DNA of 64,000 nucleotides from an uncultured Muribaculaceae bacterium. GTDB taxonomy: Bacteria; Bacteroidota; Bacteroidia; Bacteroidales; Muribaculaceae. Positions 6,534 to 14,946 of the stretch are shown here, in pieces. How positions within the stretch are numbered: the stretch's first letter is position 1; each line of letters begins with the position of its first letter. Both the position numbers and the translations under genes were made by a program. The DNA lies in contig CAJTRT010000002.1 of NCBI GenBank assembly GCA_910579105.1, forward strand, positions 1-64,000, read 5' to 3'. Below the pieces are notes generated by a model. It searched no databases. It saw nothing but the letters and a program-made list of their open reading frames with translations, and was not told where the DNA came from.

Positions 6534-8714
6534 ATGGAGACAAACAAAGAGCTGCGCGACGCCTGGGACTTCGCCGAACACACCGGGGTCAGTATTTTCC
6601 TGACAGGCAAAGCAGGAACCGGCAAGACAACATTCCTGAAAACGCTGAAAGAGCACACGGCCAAGACAGTCGCCGTGGTCGCGCCAACGGGGGTGGCCGC
6701 CATCAACGCTGGGGGAGCCACGATCCACAGCTTCTTCCAGATCGCCCCGTCGCCGTTCGTGCCTGGGACCAGCTCCGACCAGAAATTCAACTTCTCGCGG
6801 CAGAAGCTGCGCGTGATCCGCGCCCTCGACATGCTCGTGATCGACGAGATCTCCATGGTGCGCGCCGACCTGCTCGACGCCGTTGACGACGTGTTGCGCC
6901 GGGTGCGCCGCTCCCCCCTCCCCTTCGGCGGCGTGCAGCTCCTCATGATCGGCGACCTCCAGCAGCTCGCCCCGGTGGTGACCCCGTCGGACGAGGCTGT
7001 GCTCCGCGGCCACTATTCCACCCCCTATTTCTTCGGAAGCCGGGCATTGGCCCTGATTCCGTACGTCACCATCTGCCTGACCAAGGTCTACCGCCAGCAG
7101 AACGCCGACTTCGTGGAGCTGCTCAACCACGTACGCGACGCCGCGCTCACCCCCGACGACTACCGGGCGCTCTCCGACCGTCTCGATCCCTCCTTCCGAC
7201 CCGACGCCGACAGCGGCTACATACGCCTGACCACCCACAACCAGCAGGCCGACGACTACAACGCCACGCAGCTTCTGATGCTACCGGGAAAGAGCCACAT
7301 GTTCACCGCCCGCGTCCAGGGCACTTTCCCGGAATACGCCTACCCCACCGCGCAGTCGCTCCACCTGAAGGTGGGGGCGCAGGTGATGTTCGTGCGCAAC
7401 GACCCCGAGCACCGCTACTACAACGGCCGAATCGGGCGCGTTGTAGAGATAACCCCGACAACCCTGCGCGTGCTGTGCCCAGGCGACGCCACGCCCATCG
7501 AGGTCGAGGAGCAGGTCTGGGAGAACGCAACTTACACCATAAACGAGGAGACCCGCAAGGTCGAGACGTCGGTGCAGGGCACCTTCGTGCAGGTGCCCCT
7601 CCGCCTGGCGTGGGCCATAACCATCCACAAGAGCCAGGGCCTGACGTTCGACAAGGTAATCATCGACGCGGGGCGCTCCTTCGCCCCGGGGCAGGTCTAC
7701 GTAGCGCTCAGCCGCTGCAAGACCCTCGAGGGGATAGTGCTCGCCACCCCCATCACTTCCGACCAGGTGCTGTCGGACCCCGCCGTGACCTCCTACACCG
7801 CCGGGCAGGACGCCGAGGCAGCCCGCTCGGTAGAGCGCCTGGAAGAGATAAAGGGTGCCTACTTCCGCCAGCTCCTGTGCGAGCTGTTCACCTTCCGCGA
7901 GATCTTCGACCTGCAACAGAACCTCGCGCGACACATCTCGCAGACATACTCCCGCGCCTTCCCTGAGGAAACCGCCGCCCACCAGGCGTTGCAGACCTCC
8001 CTCCGAGAGAAGGTGATCGACATCGCCGACAAGTGGCTGCTCATGCTCCGCACCTCCACCGACGAGGCGCTCCGCGACCCGGAGCTGCTGACGCGCGTCG
8101 GCCGCGGAGCCGTGTATTTCAGCAAGACCCTCGCCGAGCTGTTCGGCGACATCGCCGACCGCACGGCCAGGGTGCGCACCGAGAACAAGCGCGCCAACCA
8201 GCGCCTCCAGGACCTCAACGCCGACCTCCGCGCGGCCCTCGCCTCGCGCCGCGCCCTGCTCGACGCCATCGCCCGCGAGGGGTTCACCATCTCGAACTAC
8301 CTCAACGCCAAACAGGCCGCCATCATCGAGGCCACCGCCGCCGACGACCCCAAGGCGGTGCGCAAGGCCCACAAAGCGAAAGCCGCCAAGGAGAAGAAGC
8401 CCAAGGAACAGAAAGAGAAGTCGCACCTGGTCACATACCGCATGTTCCGCCAGGGGATGACCCGCGCCGAAATCGCCTCAGAGCGCAACCTGGCCGTCTC
8501 AACCATCACCGGCCACCTCGCCGCGTTCATCCCCACCGGCGAACTTTCCGTTGACGACATTCTGACACCCTCTGTCTGCACCCAGATCGCCTCCGCCGTC
8601 CGCCGCGCCGGCCTCGCCGCGGGCTACGCCGGCATCCAGGCCCTCCTCCCCCCCTCCGTCACCCCTGCGGACATCCGCCTCTACCTCAACAACGCCCCCA
8701 AACCCGCGGAATAA
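6534..8714 (+). CDS. PIF1/RecD2-like superfamily 1 helicase with C-terminal HTH domain
   Basis: This 726-residue protein has a PIF1-type helicase core at about 1-430: Walker A GKAGTGKTT (25-33), Walker B LVIDEISM, motif III GDLQQLAPV, and the C-terminal motifs WAITIHKSQGLTFDKV and YVALSRC. A helical extension follows, then a lysine-rich linker (about 605-630), then a winged/HTH segment with 'MFRQGMTRAEIASERNLAVS'. The same layout is common in Bacteroidales, where it is annotated as a helix-turn-helix ATPase. It is likely a 5'-3' DNA helicase for replication-fork or recombination intermediates. The specific substrate is unknown. Confidence 0.85.
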   Translation: METNKELRDAWDFAEHTGVSIFLTGKAGTGKTTFLKTLKEHTAKTVAVVAPTGVAAINAGGATIHSFFQIAPSPFVPGTSSDQKFNFSRQKLRVIRALDMLVIDEISMVRADLLDAVDDVLRRVRRSPLPFGGVQLLMIGDLQQLAPVVTPSDEAVLRGHYSTPYFFGSRALALIPYVTICLTKVYRQQNADFVELLNHVRDAALTPDDYRALSDRLDPSFRPDADSGYIRLTTHNQQADDYNATQLLMLPGKSHMFTARVQGTFPEYAYPTAQSLHLKVGAQVMFVRNDPEHRYYNGRIGRVVEITPTTLRVLCPGDATPIEVEEQVWENATYTINEETRKVETSVQGTFVQVPLRLAWAITIHKSQGLTFDKVIIDAGRSFAPGQVYVALSRCKTLEGIVLATPITSDQVLSDPAVTSYTAGQDAEAARSVERLEEIKGAYFRQLLCELFTFREIFDLQQNLARHISQTYSRAFPEETAAHQALQTSLREKVIDIADKWLLMLRTSTDEALRDPELLTRVGRGAVYFSKTLAELFGDIADRTARVRTENKRANQRLQDLNADLRAALASRRALLDAIAREGFTISNYLNAKQAAIIEATAADDPKAVRKAHKAKAAKEKKPKEQKEKSHLVTYRMFRQGMTRAEIASERNLAVSTITGHLAAFIPTGELSVDDILTPSVCTQIASAVRRAGLAAGYAGIQALLPPSVTPADIRLYLNNAPKPAE

Positions 8715-8815
8715 GCAACCATTCAGCGGGCATCATCCGCATAATGCCCTGTCAACGGACTTAATCCAAACAATACCTCGTTAGCGGATATCATCCGAAT
8801 AATACCTTTTTTAAC

Positions 8816-8901
8816 GTAGGGATGCACCCCGGTGCATCCGCCCGCCCCCATGAACCGCGTCCGCCAGGCTATTTTTCGGATGCACCGGGGTGCGTCCCTA
8901 C
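8816..8901. repeat. GTAGGGATGC dispersed palindrome, core variant ACC/GGT
   Basis: The left arm 8816-8840 starts GTAGGGATGCACCCCGGTGC and the right arm 8877-8901 is its near-perfect inverse. The outer GTAGGGAYGC is shared with the copies at 2982 and 11707, but the inner palindrome has changed completely. Two 24-bp near-direct repeats (8725-8748 and 8783-8806, core ATCATCCG-ATAAT) lie just upstream. Confidence 0.85.
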
Positions 8902-8972
8902 AAACGCGTGAAAATCAATTGCCGGTATTGACTGAATGGCTACCGCTATTCCCGTCAAATCAGGAAAGAGTT

Positions 8973-9010
8973 AAATCCACTTCCTTTCGGAGGTGGATTT
9001 TTTTGTTTTT
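8973..9010 (+). terminator. Intrinsic terminator without an obvious upstream gene
   Basis: AAATCCACTTCC, a TTTC loop and GGAGGTGGATTT form a perfect 12-bp stem followed by a T-rich tail. The nearest plus-strand gene ends at 8714, with a repeat in between, so the terminator may serve a short untranslated transcript in 8900-8972. The remainder of the 8715-9304 gap shows no convincing gene. Confidence 0.75.
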
Positions 9011-9217
9011 CCACGGGTAAAAGCGCTCTTCCAAGGCTTTTAATGAGCACTTCACCGCTATTCGCCACCAAATTTTCCACCTGTCACACCGAATTTCCGC
9101 CGCCCGAAGCCGCGCTCCCTGACGGAAGCGGAGGCAAAAACCGCCGTTTCTGCAATCCCCGCCATTCCCCCTCCTTTCCCGCCAAAGAACACCCCGCCGC
9201 CACCCCTCGTCATGCCT

Positions 9218-9225
9218 TAACTTTG
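9218..9225 (+). promoter_or_regulatory. -7 box for the 9305 membrane-protein gene
   Basis: TAACTTTG followed by CGAC fits the Bacteroidetes -7 consensus and lies 79 nt before the ATG at 9305. No convincing -33 element is seen at the right distance. Confidence 0.5.
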
Positions 9226-9304
9226 CGACATCGGAAATTCCCCCACATAGCGCAAACCCGCCATATCAAACGCATAGTTTAAATGCCAAACTAACATTTT
9301 AAAT

Positions 9305-9754
9305 ATGGAAAATTTATTGATTCTAACGAACATCTCATCCAAATTGGACGTCGCCCTTTGGGCGGCCGTAACCTTGGTGTTTGCCGTTTCCTGGATACGG
9401 GCGATCGCGACATCGGCGAAATCGCACGACAGGAAAAGCGCTCTCGCGACATGCGGCATGGCGACAATAGCGATGGCTGTTGTCTGCCTTTACGAGTTCG
9501 GCGCAGTTACGCTATACGACAAAATTTCTTCCTGTCAAATAACCGAAGCCATTTCTTTCGGTATGGTCACGGCAATCGGCTTCATAGCGTTAATGTGGGG
9601 AGCTGTAATTTACAACATTGCCAGATACTTGAAAAAAATGAGCGAGAATCCTGGCTCGAAAAACCTCGGATATCTCCTTCTGACCGTACTGATCAGCCTT
9701 CCGACATTAAGCTGGATAACGTGGCTTATCGCAAGCAAAATGCAGGGCTGTTAA
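9305..9754 (+). CDS. Small four-helix membrane protein of unknown function
   Basis: I do not recognise this 149-residue protein. Four hydrophobic segments are visible: about 15-34, 46-66, 82-106 and 123-142. The short loops are basic, and it ends in a free cysteine. There is no signal peptide beyond the first helix and no enzymatic motif. Its base composition is clearly lower in GC than the flanking genes, like the next gene, and the two together look like an accessory insertion. The ATG at 9305 is preceded by an A-rich stretch. Confidence 0.7.
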   Translation: MENLLILTNISSKLDVALWAAVTLVFAVSWIRAIATSAKSHDRKSALATCGMATIAMAVVCLYEFGAVTLYDKISSCQITEAISFGMVTAIGFIALMWGAVIYNIARYLKKMSENPGSKNLGYLLLTVLISLPTLSWITWLIASKMQGC

Positions 9755-9791
9755 AACAGCCTCTTCATTTCAGTCTGCCAACGCTGGGACA

Positions 9792-9868
9792 TTGCGTAAT
9801 TGGCAAAAATCAATTAAATTTGCGATGCCTTGCCAAAACACCCTTGATTTCCTACAAGGCATCGCAAA
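9792..9868 (+). promoter_or_regulatory. Promoter overlapping a 14-bp perfect inverted repeat
   Basis: TTG at 9792-9794 lies 20 bp before TAAATTTG at 9815-9822, a good promoter for the gene at 9884. The last three bases of the -7 box begin the left arm of a perfect inverted repeat: TTTGCGATGCCTTG at 9819-9832 and CAAGGCATCGCAAA at 9855-9868. The arms could bind a dimeric repressor or form a 5'-leader hairpin ending 15 nt before the start codon. Confidence 0.65.
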
Positions 9869-9883
9869 CCTAATTGAATAAGC

Positions 9884-10585
9884 ATGGACGATATACTTCC
9901 AACATTAATTCACTATCTCCGAATATTTTGGAACATCTTCATAATCATATATTCCTTGATCGGGTTAGGCCAAATATCTTTCCTTATCTCCGAATCCTTA
10001 AAGAAACATGATTATAAATCAACCGGGCGATTAAGCGTCCTATTCGTGTGCATGGCAATCCTTTCCTGGATAATATTTCCCTGGAAATATCTTAACATCG
10101 ACCATTTGTCAATATCAAATGTTTTCCCTCATATCGCGGACGTGTCTATCGGCGGCAGTTACAGCGCCTTCGCGTTGCTGACTGGCAAAATCGTAGCCGC
10201 TATCCTTCTGGTTGTCTTCATTTTTTTCGCCGTCAAATATGTTATGAATGCTGTCAGGACGAAAGACAGGGTATTGGTTATCGGCATTTCCATTTTCACA
10301 CTCATCTTCTCCGTTTTCGCCATAATTCTTTTAATCGGAATTCTGCAATTATTCGCAGCCTTTGCCGACAACACCGCCGCGGGAGAATCCTTAACATTGT
10401 CGAACGCGTTCGGACTATTGTCATTCACCGCCATATGGCTGGCATGCGTTTTCGTCATAGGCCGCGCTTTCAAAAAAGCCCTGGACTCTAACACCACGCG
10501 AAACTGGATCATTTGGGCGGCGCTATTCCTGGGATGCCTGCCCTTGCTCTGTTATGTCAGTTGGACAATCATCCCTATTCCGTAA
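9884..10585 (+). CDS. Multi-pass membrane protein of unknown function
   Basis: This 233-residue protein has about six hydrophobic segments (roughly 10-32, 47-65, 90-118, 130-156, 165-187 and 205-228) and no recognisable domain. The first loop holds 'SLKKHDYKS' and is predicted cytosolic. Topology and low GC resemble the 149-residue neighbour upstream, although I see no clear sequence identity. The hairpin-bearing leader suggests separate regulation. Transporter, immunity or stress roles are all possible; none is supported by a motif. Confidence 0.7.
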   Translation: MDDILPTLIHYLRIFWNIFIIIYSLIGLGQISFLISESLKKHDYKSTGRLSVLFVCMAILSWIIFPWKYLNIDHLSISNVFPHIADVSIGGSYSAFALLTGKIVAAILLVVFIFFAVKYVMNAVRTKDRVLVIGISIFTLIFSVFAIILLIGILQLFAAFADNTAAGESLTLSNAFGLLSFTAIWLACVFVIGRAFKKALDSNTTRNWIIWAALFLGCLPLLCYVSWTIIPIP

Positions 10586-10681
10586 CCCTCTGACATTACT
10601 GCTATAACGCAAGAACTTTCCGCCTGATGTCAGGCCGGGAATGGAGACCAACCCTGACTGTCAATGCGGGAGGGTGCCTGG

Positions 10682-11668
10682 TCAGGCGGGGAGGGAGGCG
10701 ATGAGCCACCAGGTGTAGGCGGCGTAGAGGAGGAGCATCAGGGCGCCCTCCAGGCGGTTGATGGTGCGGGCGCGGCCGAAGAAGGAGCCTACCACCCAGA
10801 ACAGGAGGCTCGCGCCGGCGAGCACAAGCAGGTCGGGCAGCCCTATGGTGCCGAAGTCCAGGGGCTTGATTGTCGAGGTAAGGCCGAGCACGAAGAAGAT
10901 GTTGAAGATGTTGGAGCCTATGACGTTGCCCACGCAGATGCCGGGATTCCCCTTGACGGCGGCCACGACGGAGGTCGCCAGCTCGGGCAGCGAGGTCCCG
11001 GCGGCGAGGATGGTCAGACCGATCAGCCCCTCGGACCATCCGACGGACTTCGCAATTCCCGAAGCCCCGTCGACGAACCAGTCACCGCCGAAGACCAGTC
11101 CGGCCAGTCCGCCGAGCACATAGACAACCGCCCGCCACAGTGGCAGCTCCTTTCGCACCGCCCCCCTCGCCTCCGCCGGGTCGGTGCCAGGCTCCACGCG
11201 CTTCGCCGAGGCGAAGGTGTAGCGCATGAACACTATGAAGAACAGCAGCAGAATAAGGCCGTCTACACGGCTCAAAACCATTGCCGGCGCCCCGTCGAGC
11301 CAGGGAGCGCTCCCCATGACCAGCAGCACAACCGACGACAGCACCACCAGCGGAATCTCGTTGAGAAGCACCCCTTTCTCGACGACAATCGGCTTGATGA
11401 GCGCCGCCACGCCGACAATCACGAGTATGTTGAATATGTTGGAACCCACGATGTTGCCCACCGCCATCTCCGTGGAGGCGTTCAGGGCGCTCGTCACCGA
11501 TACGACAAGCTCGGGCGCGCTGGTCATCATCGAGACCACCGTCAGCCCCACGAGGAAGTCCGACATCCCGAATTTCCGGGCCAGTGCCGCGGCCCCGTCG
11601 GTCATGAAGTTGGCTCCGCCGAGAATAAGCGCCATCCCGGCAAGGAGAAAAAGTATGTCAATCGCCAT
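10682..11668 (-). CDS. Calcium/sodium antiporter (CaCA family, YrbG-like)
   Basis: This 328-residue inner-membrane exchanger has two homologous halves of about five helices each. The alpha-repeat signatures appear twice: TSAPELVVSV with GNIVGSNIFN in the first half, and GTSLPELATSV with GNVIGSNIFN in the second. These acidic and asparagine residues form the cation site in the family. The likely role is Na+ or H+ driven calcium export. The length is typical of bacterial YrbG proteins. It is transcribed alone, away from the glycine cleavage genes. Confidence 0.93.
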   Translation of the reverse strand: MAIDILFLLAGMALILGGANFMTDGAAALARKFGMSDFLVGLTVVSMMTSAPELVVSVTSALNASTEMAVGNIVGSNIFNILVIVGVAALIKPIVVEKGVLLNEIPLVVLSSVVLLVMGSAPWLDGAPAMVLSRVDGLILLLFFIVFMRYTFASAKRVEPGTDPAEARGAVRKELPLWRAVVYVLGGLAGLVFGGDWFVDGASGIAKSVGWSEGLIGLTILAAGTSLPELATSVVAAVKGNPGICVGNVIGSNIFNIFFVLGLTSTIKPLDFGTIGLPDLLVLAGASLLFWVVGSFFGRARTINRLEGALMLLLYAAYTWWLIASLPA

Positions 11669-11706
11669 CTCTCATAAAATAAATTGTGCGACGGTATGAA
11701 TCGGTG

Positions 11707-11770
11707 TGTAGGGACGCGGCGTGCCGCGTATGATTGGCTCCTTGCCATACGCGGCACGCCGCGTCCCTAC
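11707..11770. repeat. GTAGGGACGC dispersed palindrome, full copy
   Basis: Arms 11707-11730 and 11748-11770 are inverted copies of each other and identical to those at 2982-3049. The spacer (TGATTGGCTCCTTGCCA) is unrelated. The copy sits between two divergent genes. Confidence 0.9.
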
Positions 11771-11859
11771 GGGCCAAACCCCGTCTTAATTAGAAACGCA
11801 GGCCGGGGCCGATTGATTGCCGCCGGGGTGAAATTTCTGCTGTCTAACATACCGCGGAG

Positions 11860-11891
11860 TTTGGCGGGCAGATGAAAAACCGCTAACTTAG
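11860..11891 (+). promoter_or_regulatory. Promoter of the glycine cleavage operon
   Basis: TTTG at 11860-11863, 20 bp, then TAACTTAG at 11884-11891 resembles the Bacteroidetes promoter with one change in the -7 box. About 70 nt of leader would precede the gcvT ATG. I looked for a glycine riboswitch in this leader and saw none. Confidence 0.5.
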
Positions 11892-11964
11892 GGGCTTGAA
11901 AAATTATGCGGAATATACCGCGCGAATATACAGAATCAACGCCGGGACCGCCCCGGACCTGACA

Positions 11965-13062
11965 ATGGAAGAAATCAAGAAAACATGCCTCCACGACCTG
12001 CACCAGGCCCTCGGGGCGCAGATGAGCCCCTTCGCGGGATGGGACATGCCGATCCAGTATGCCGGAATCGAGGAAGAGCACCGGGCCGTGCGCGAGGCGT
12101 GCGGCGTGTTCGATGTCTCCCACATGGGGGAGGTCAACATCTCCGGCCCTGAGGCCGAAAGGCTCGTCAACCGCCTGTTCACCAACGACGTGGCCGGCGC
12201 GCCGGTCGGCCAGTGCTTCTACGGCATGATGCTTCACCCCGACGGGGGCGTGGTCGACGACCTGCTGGTCTACAAGCGTGCCGCCGACAGCTTCCTGCTG
12301 GTGATCAACGCCGCCAACATCGCCAAGGACGAGGCGTGGATTCTGAAAAACGCCGATGGCTTCGACGTCAAGGTCGACCTCCTGTCTGAAAGCACCTCGG
12401 AGCTGGCCATACAGGGGCCCAAGGCCGAGGAGGTGGTTGAGCGGGTGCTCGGCATCCCCTGCGCCGACCTCGCCTTCTACACTTTCAAGGAACTTGAATA
12501 CGACGGTTCACACATAATCCTCAGCCGCACAGGATACACCGGCGAGGACGGCTTCGAGCTGTACGCCCCCGCCGAGGTAATCCGCCGCGTATGGCAAAAA
12601 CTCATGGCCTCGGGCGAAGCGGCCCCCTGCGGCCTCGGATGCCGCGACACGCTCCGCTTCGAGGTGGGCCTCCCACTCTACGGCGACGAGCTGGCCGACG
12701 ACATAACCCCGGTAGAGGCCGGCCTGTCGATGTTTGTCAAGCTCGACAAGGCCGAGATGATAGGCCGCGACGCCGTGGCTGCGCAGAAAGCCGAAGGTCC
12801 GCGGCGCAAGGTGGTGGGGCTGGAACTCAAAGACCGCGCCGTGCCGCGCCACGGCTACGAGGTGCTCGACCCCGAAGGGAACGTCATCGGGCACGTCACG
12901 ACGGGCTACCGCTGCATCTCGGTCGACAAGAGCGTGGCGATGGCGCTGATCGACAGCCGCTTCGCGAAGCAGGGCACCGAAGTGCTGGTGCGCATACGCC
13001 GCAAGACCTTCCCCGCCACGGTCGTCCCCAAGAAATTCTACAAGAAATCATACAAAAACTAA
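11965..13062 (+). CDS. gcvT: Glycine cleavage T protein (aminomethyltransferase)
   Basis: GcvT takes the aminomethyl group from the lipoylated H protein and transfers the one-carbon unit to tetrahydrofolate, releasing ammonia. The 365-residue length is normal. The family regions MSPFAGWDMPIQY, EHRAVREACGVFDVSHMGE and LSRTGYTGEDGFELY are clear. I chose the ATG at 11965 (MEEIKKTCLHDLHQALGAQM); the open frame continues upstream to 11896, but that stretch does not resemble the family. It is the first gene of a five-gene operon with gcvH 15 bp downstream. Confidence 0.95.
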   Translation: MEEIKKTCLHDLHQALGAQMSPFAGWDMPIQYAGIEEEHRAVREACGVFDVSHMGEVNISGPEAERLVNRLFTNDVAGAPVGQCFYGMMLHPDGGVVDDLLVYKRAADSFLLVINAANIAKDEAWILKNADGFDVKVDLLSESTSELAIQGPKAEEVVERVLGIPCADLAFYTFKELEYDGSHIILSRTGYTGEDGFELYAPAEVIRRVWQKLMASGEAAPCGLGCRDTLRFEVGLPLYGDELADDITPVEAGLSMFVKLDKAEMIGRDAVAAQKAEGPRRKVVGLELKDRAVPRHGYEVLDPEGNVIGHVTTGYRCISVDKSVAMALIDSRFAKQGTEVLVRIRRKTFPATVVPKKFYKKSYKN

Positions 13063-13077
13063 CCTCCGACATACATT

Positions 13078-13446
13078 ATGATCTACTATTCCGAATCCCA
13101 CGAATACGTCCGCGTTGAAGGCGGCGAAGGCTACATAGGCATCTCCGACTACGCCCAGAAACAGCTCGGCAACGTCGTCTACGTCGACATGCCCGAGGAG
13201 GGCGACAACATCGAGGCCGGCGACGACTTCGGAGCCATCGAGAGCGTGAAAGCGGCGTCAGACCTCATAGCCCCCGTCTCCGGCGAAGTCCTGGAAGTGA
13301 ACACCGCCCTGGAGGAGAACCCCCGCCTGATCAACGAGGACCCGATGGCCAACTGGATCATCAAGGTTTCCATCGAGCAGCCAGAACAGCTCGACAACCT
13401 GATGTCGCCCGAGGAATACGAGGCCTTCTGCGCCGCGCAGCACTAA
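13078..13446 (+). CDS. gcvH: Glycine cleavage H protein
   Basis: This 122-residue lipoyl carrier shuttles the aminomethyl and dihydrolipoyl intermediates between the P, T and L proteins. The lipoylated lysine is K58 in the motif GAIESVKAASDL, within the usual hammerhead fold. The length is standard. It is followed by a full copy of the GTAGGGACGC palindrome before the P-protein genes, an insertion within the operon. Confidence 0.96.
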   Translation: MIYYSESHEYVRVEGGEGYIGISDYAQKQLGNVVYVDMPEEGDNIEAGDDFGAIESVKAASDLIAPVSGEVLEVNTALEENPRLINEDPMANWIIKVSIEQPEQLDNLMSPEEYEAFCAAQH

Positions 13447-13472
13447 CTCCCCTCAGAGCAGATCGCAGACGT

Positions 13473-13535
13473 TGTAGGGACGCGGCGTGCCGCGTAAAGG
13501 GTTGCACACCTGACGCGGCACGCCGCGTCCCTACA
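13473..13535. repeat. GTAGGGACGC dispersed palindrome inside the gcv operon
   Basis: The left arm 13473-13496 and right arm 13513-13535 match the 2982 copy. It lies between gcvH and gcvPA, so the read-through transcript would carry a long hairpin that could attenuate, process or stabilise the mRNA. Confidence 0.88.
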
Positions 13536-13583
13536 CCATAAATATGCGATAGACAACTTTCCACACCAAAAGCAGATTTTCCC

Positions 13584-14912
13584 ATGCACCGCTATTTTCC
13601 ACATACCGAGGAGGACATACGGGCGATGCTCGACCGCTGCGGGGTCGCCGAGCTTAAAGAGCTTTACAGCGACGTCCCCGAAGAGCTGACCCTGAAAGCC
13701 CCCTACGACCTTCCGGAAGAGATGAGCGAGACCGAGGTGCGCCGCCACTTCGACGCCCTCGCCGCCCGGAACATACCCCTGGAGGCATGCTTCGCGGGGG
13801 GCGGTTTCTACGACCACGCCGTACCCGCGGCCGCCGCGTCGCTCATTGGCCGCTCGGAATTCCTGACCGCCTACACCCCCTACCAGCCCGAAATCTCGCA
13901 GGGCACGCTCCAATACATATTCGAGTACCAGACGATGATGTGCCGCCTGACCGGGATGGAGGTGTCGAACGCCTCAATGTACGACGGCGCCACCGCGACC
14001 GCCGAGGCGGCCCTGATGGCCGTCGCTGCCTCCCGCAAGAAACGCCGCGTCCTGCTGTCGGCGACCATCTCCCCGGCAGTGCGCCGCGTGGTGGCCACCT
14101 ACGCCCGCTTCCACGGCATCGAGCTGGCGGAAATCCGCGAGGAGGGGGGCGTAACCTCCCGCGCGCACCTCGAAGAGCTGCTTGTACAGCACTCCGACGT
14201 CGCGGCGGTCATAGTGCCCATACCTAATTATTATGGTATAGTGGAAGACCATTCCGGGCTGGCGGACCTCTGCCACTCGAAAAAGGCGCTCCTGGTCACT
14301 CAGTGCGTGGCGGCCGACCTGGCGGTTCTCCGCACCCCGGGTGAATGGGGAGCCGACATAGCCTGCGGCGACGCCCAAAGCCTCGGCATACCCCTGAGCT
14401 TCGGGGGACCGTATCTCGGATTCCTCTGCGCCACCAAGGCGCTCATGCGCAAGATGCCGGGAAGAATCGTCGGCCAGACCACCGACAGCGAGGGACGCCG
14501 CTCGTTCGTCCTCACCCTCCAGGCCCGCGAGCAGCACATACGCCGCGAAAAAGCCACCTCCAACATCTGCTCCAACCAGGGACTGATGACCCTCTACGCC
14601 TCCATCTACATGAGCCTCACCGGGGCAAATGGATTGCGCGAAATCGCCATGGCCGGCCACAACGCCGCACTCTACCTCCTCGAAAAGATGACCAAGGGTG
14701 GCCGCGCCCGGCTGGTGTACCCCGACAAGCCGTTCCTCAACGAGTTCCTTTTGGAAACCGACTACCCGGCACAGGCGCTGATCGACGCCGCGCTCGACCG
14801 GGGAATCCTCGCCGGCATCAAGGTGGACGACAACCGCATACTGATGGCCGCCACGGAGACGCAGACCCGCGAACAGGTCGACCTCCTGGCCAATATCGCC
14901 TCAAAACTCTGA
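13584..14912 (+). CDS. gcvPA: Glycine dehydrogenase (decarboxylating) subunit 1
   Basis: This is the N-terminal half of the P protein as a separate 442-residue subunit. With GcvPB it forms the pyridoxal-phosphate enzyme that decarboxylates glycine and loads the H protein. Family stretches include HRYFPHTEEDIRAML at the start, YTPYQPEISQGTLQ and the conserved NVSMYDGATA-like segment (here NASMYDGATATAEA). It lacks the PLP lysine, which is on subunit 2, as expected for the split form. It follows the operon repeat by 48 bp. Confidence 0.95.
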   Translation: MHRYFPHTEEDIRAMLDRCGVAELKELYSDVPEELTLKAPYDLPEEMSETEVRRHFDALAARNIPLEACFAGGGFYDHAVPAAAASLIGRSEFLTAYTPYQPEISQGTLQYIFEYQTMMCRLTGMEVSNASMYDGATATAEAALMAVAASRKKRRVLLSATISPAVRRVVATYARFHGIELAEIREEGGVTSRAHLEELLVQHSDVAAVIVPIPNYYGIVEDHSGLADLCHSKKALLVTQCVAADLAVLRTPGEWGADIACGDAQSLGIPLSFGGPYLGFLCATKALMRKMPGRIVGQTTDSEGRRSFVLTLQAREQHIRREKATSNICSNQGLMTLYASIYMSLTGANGLREIAMAGHNAALYLLEKMTKGGRARLVYPDKPFLNEFLLETDYPAQALIDAALDRGILAGIKVDDNRILMAATETQTREQVDLLANIASKL

Positions 14913-14946
14913 TTCTCAAAAACTAAAATAATTTGAACGGTTACTT

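Noticed and set aside
11772..11964. Possible glycine riboswitch before gcvT
   Set aside because: The leader does not show the conserved paired aptamer cores of the glycine riboswitch, and a normal promoter accounts for the region.
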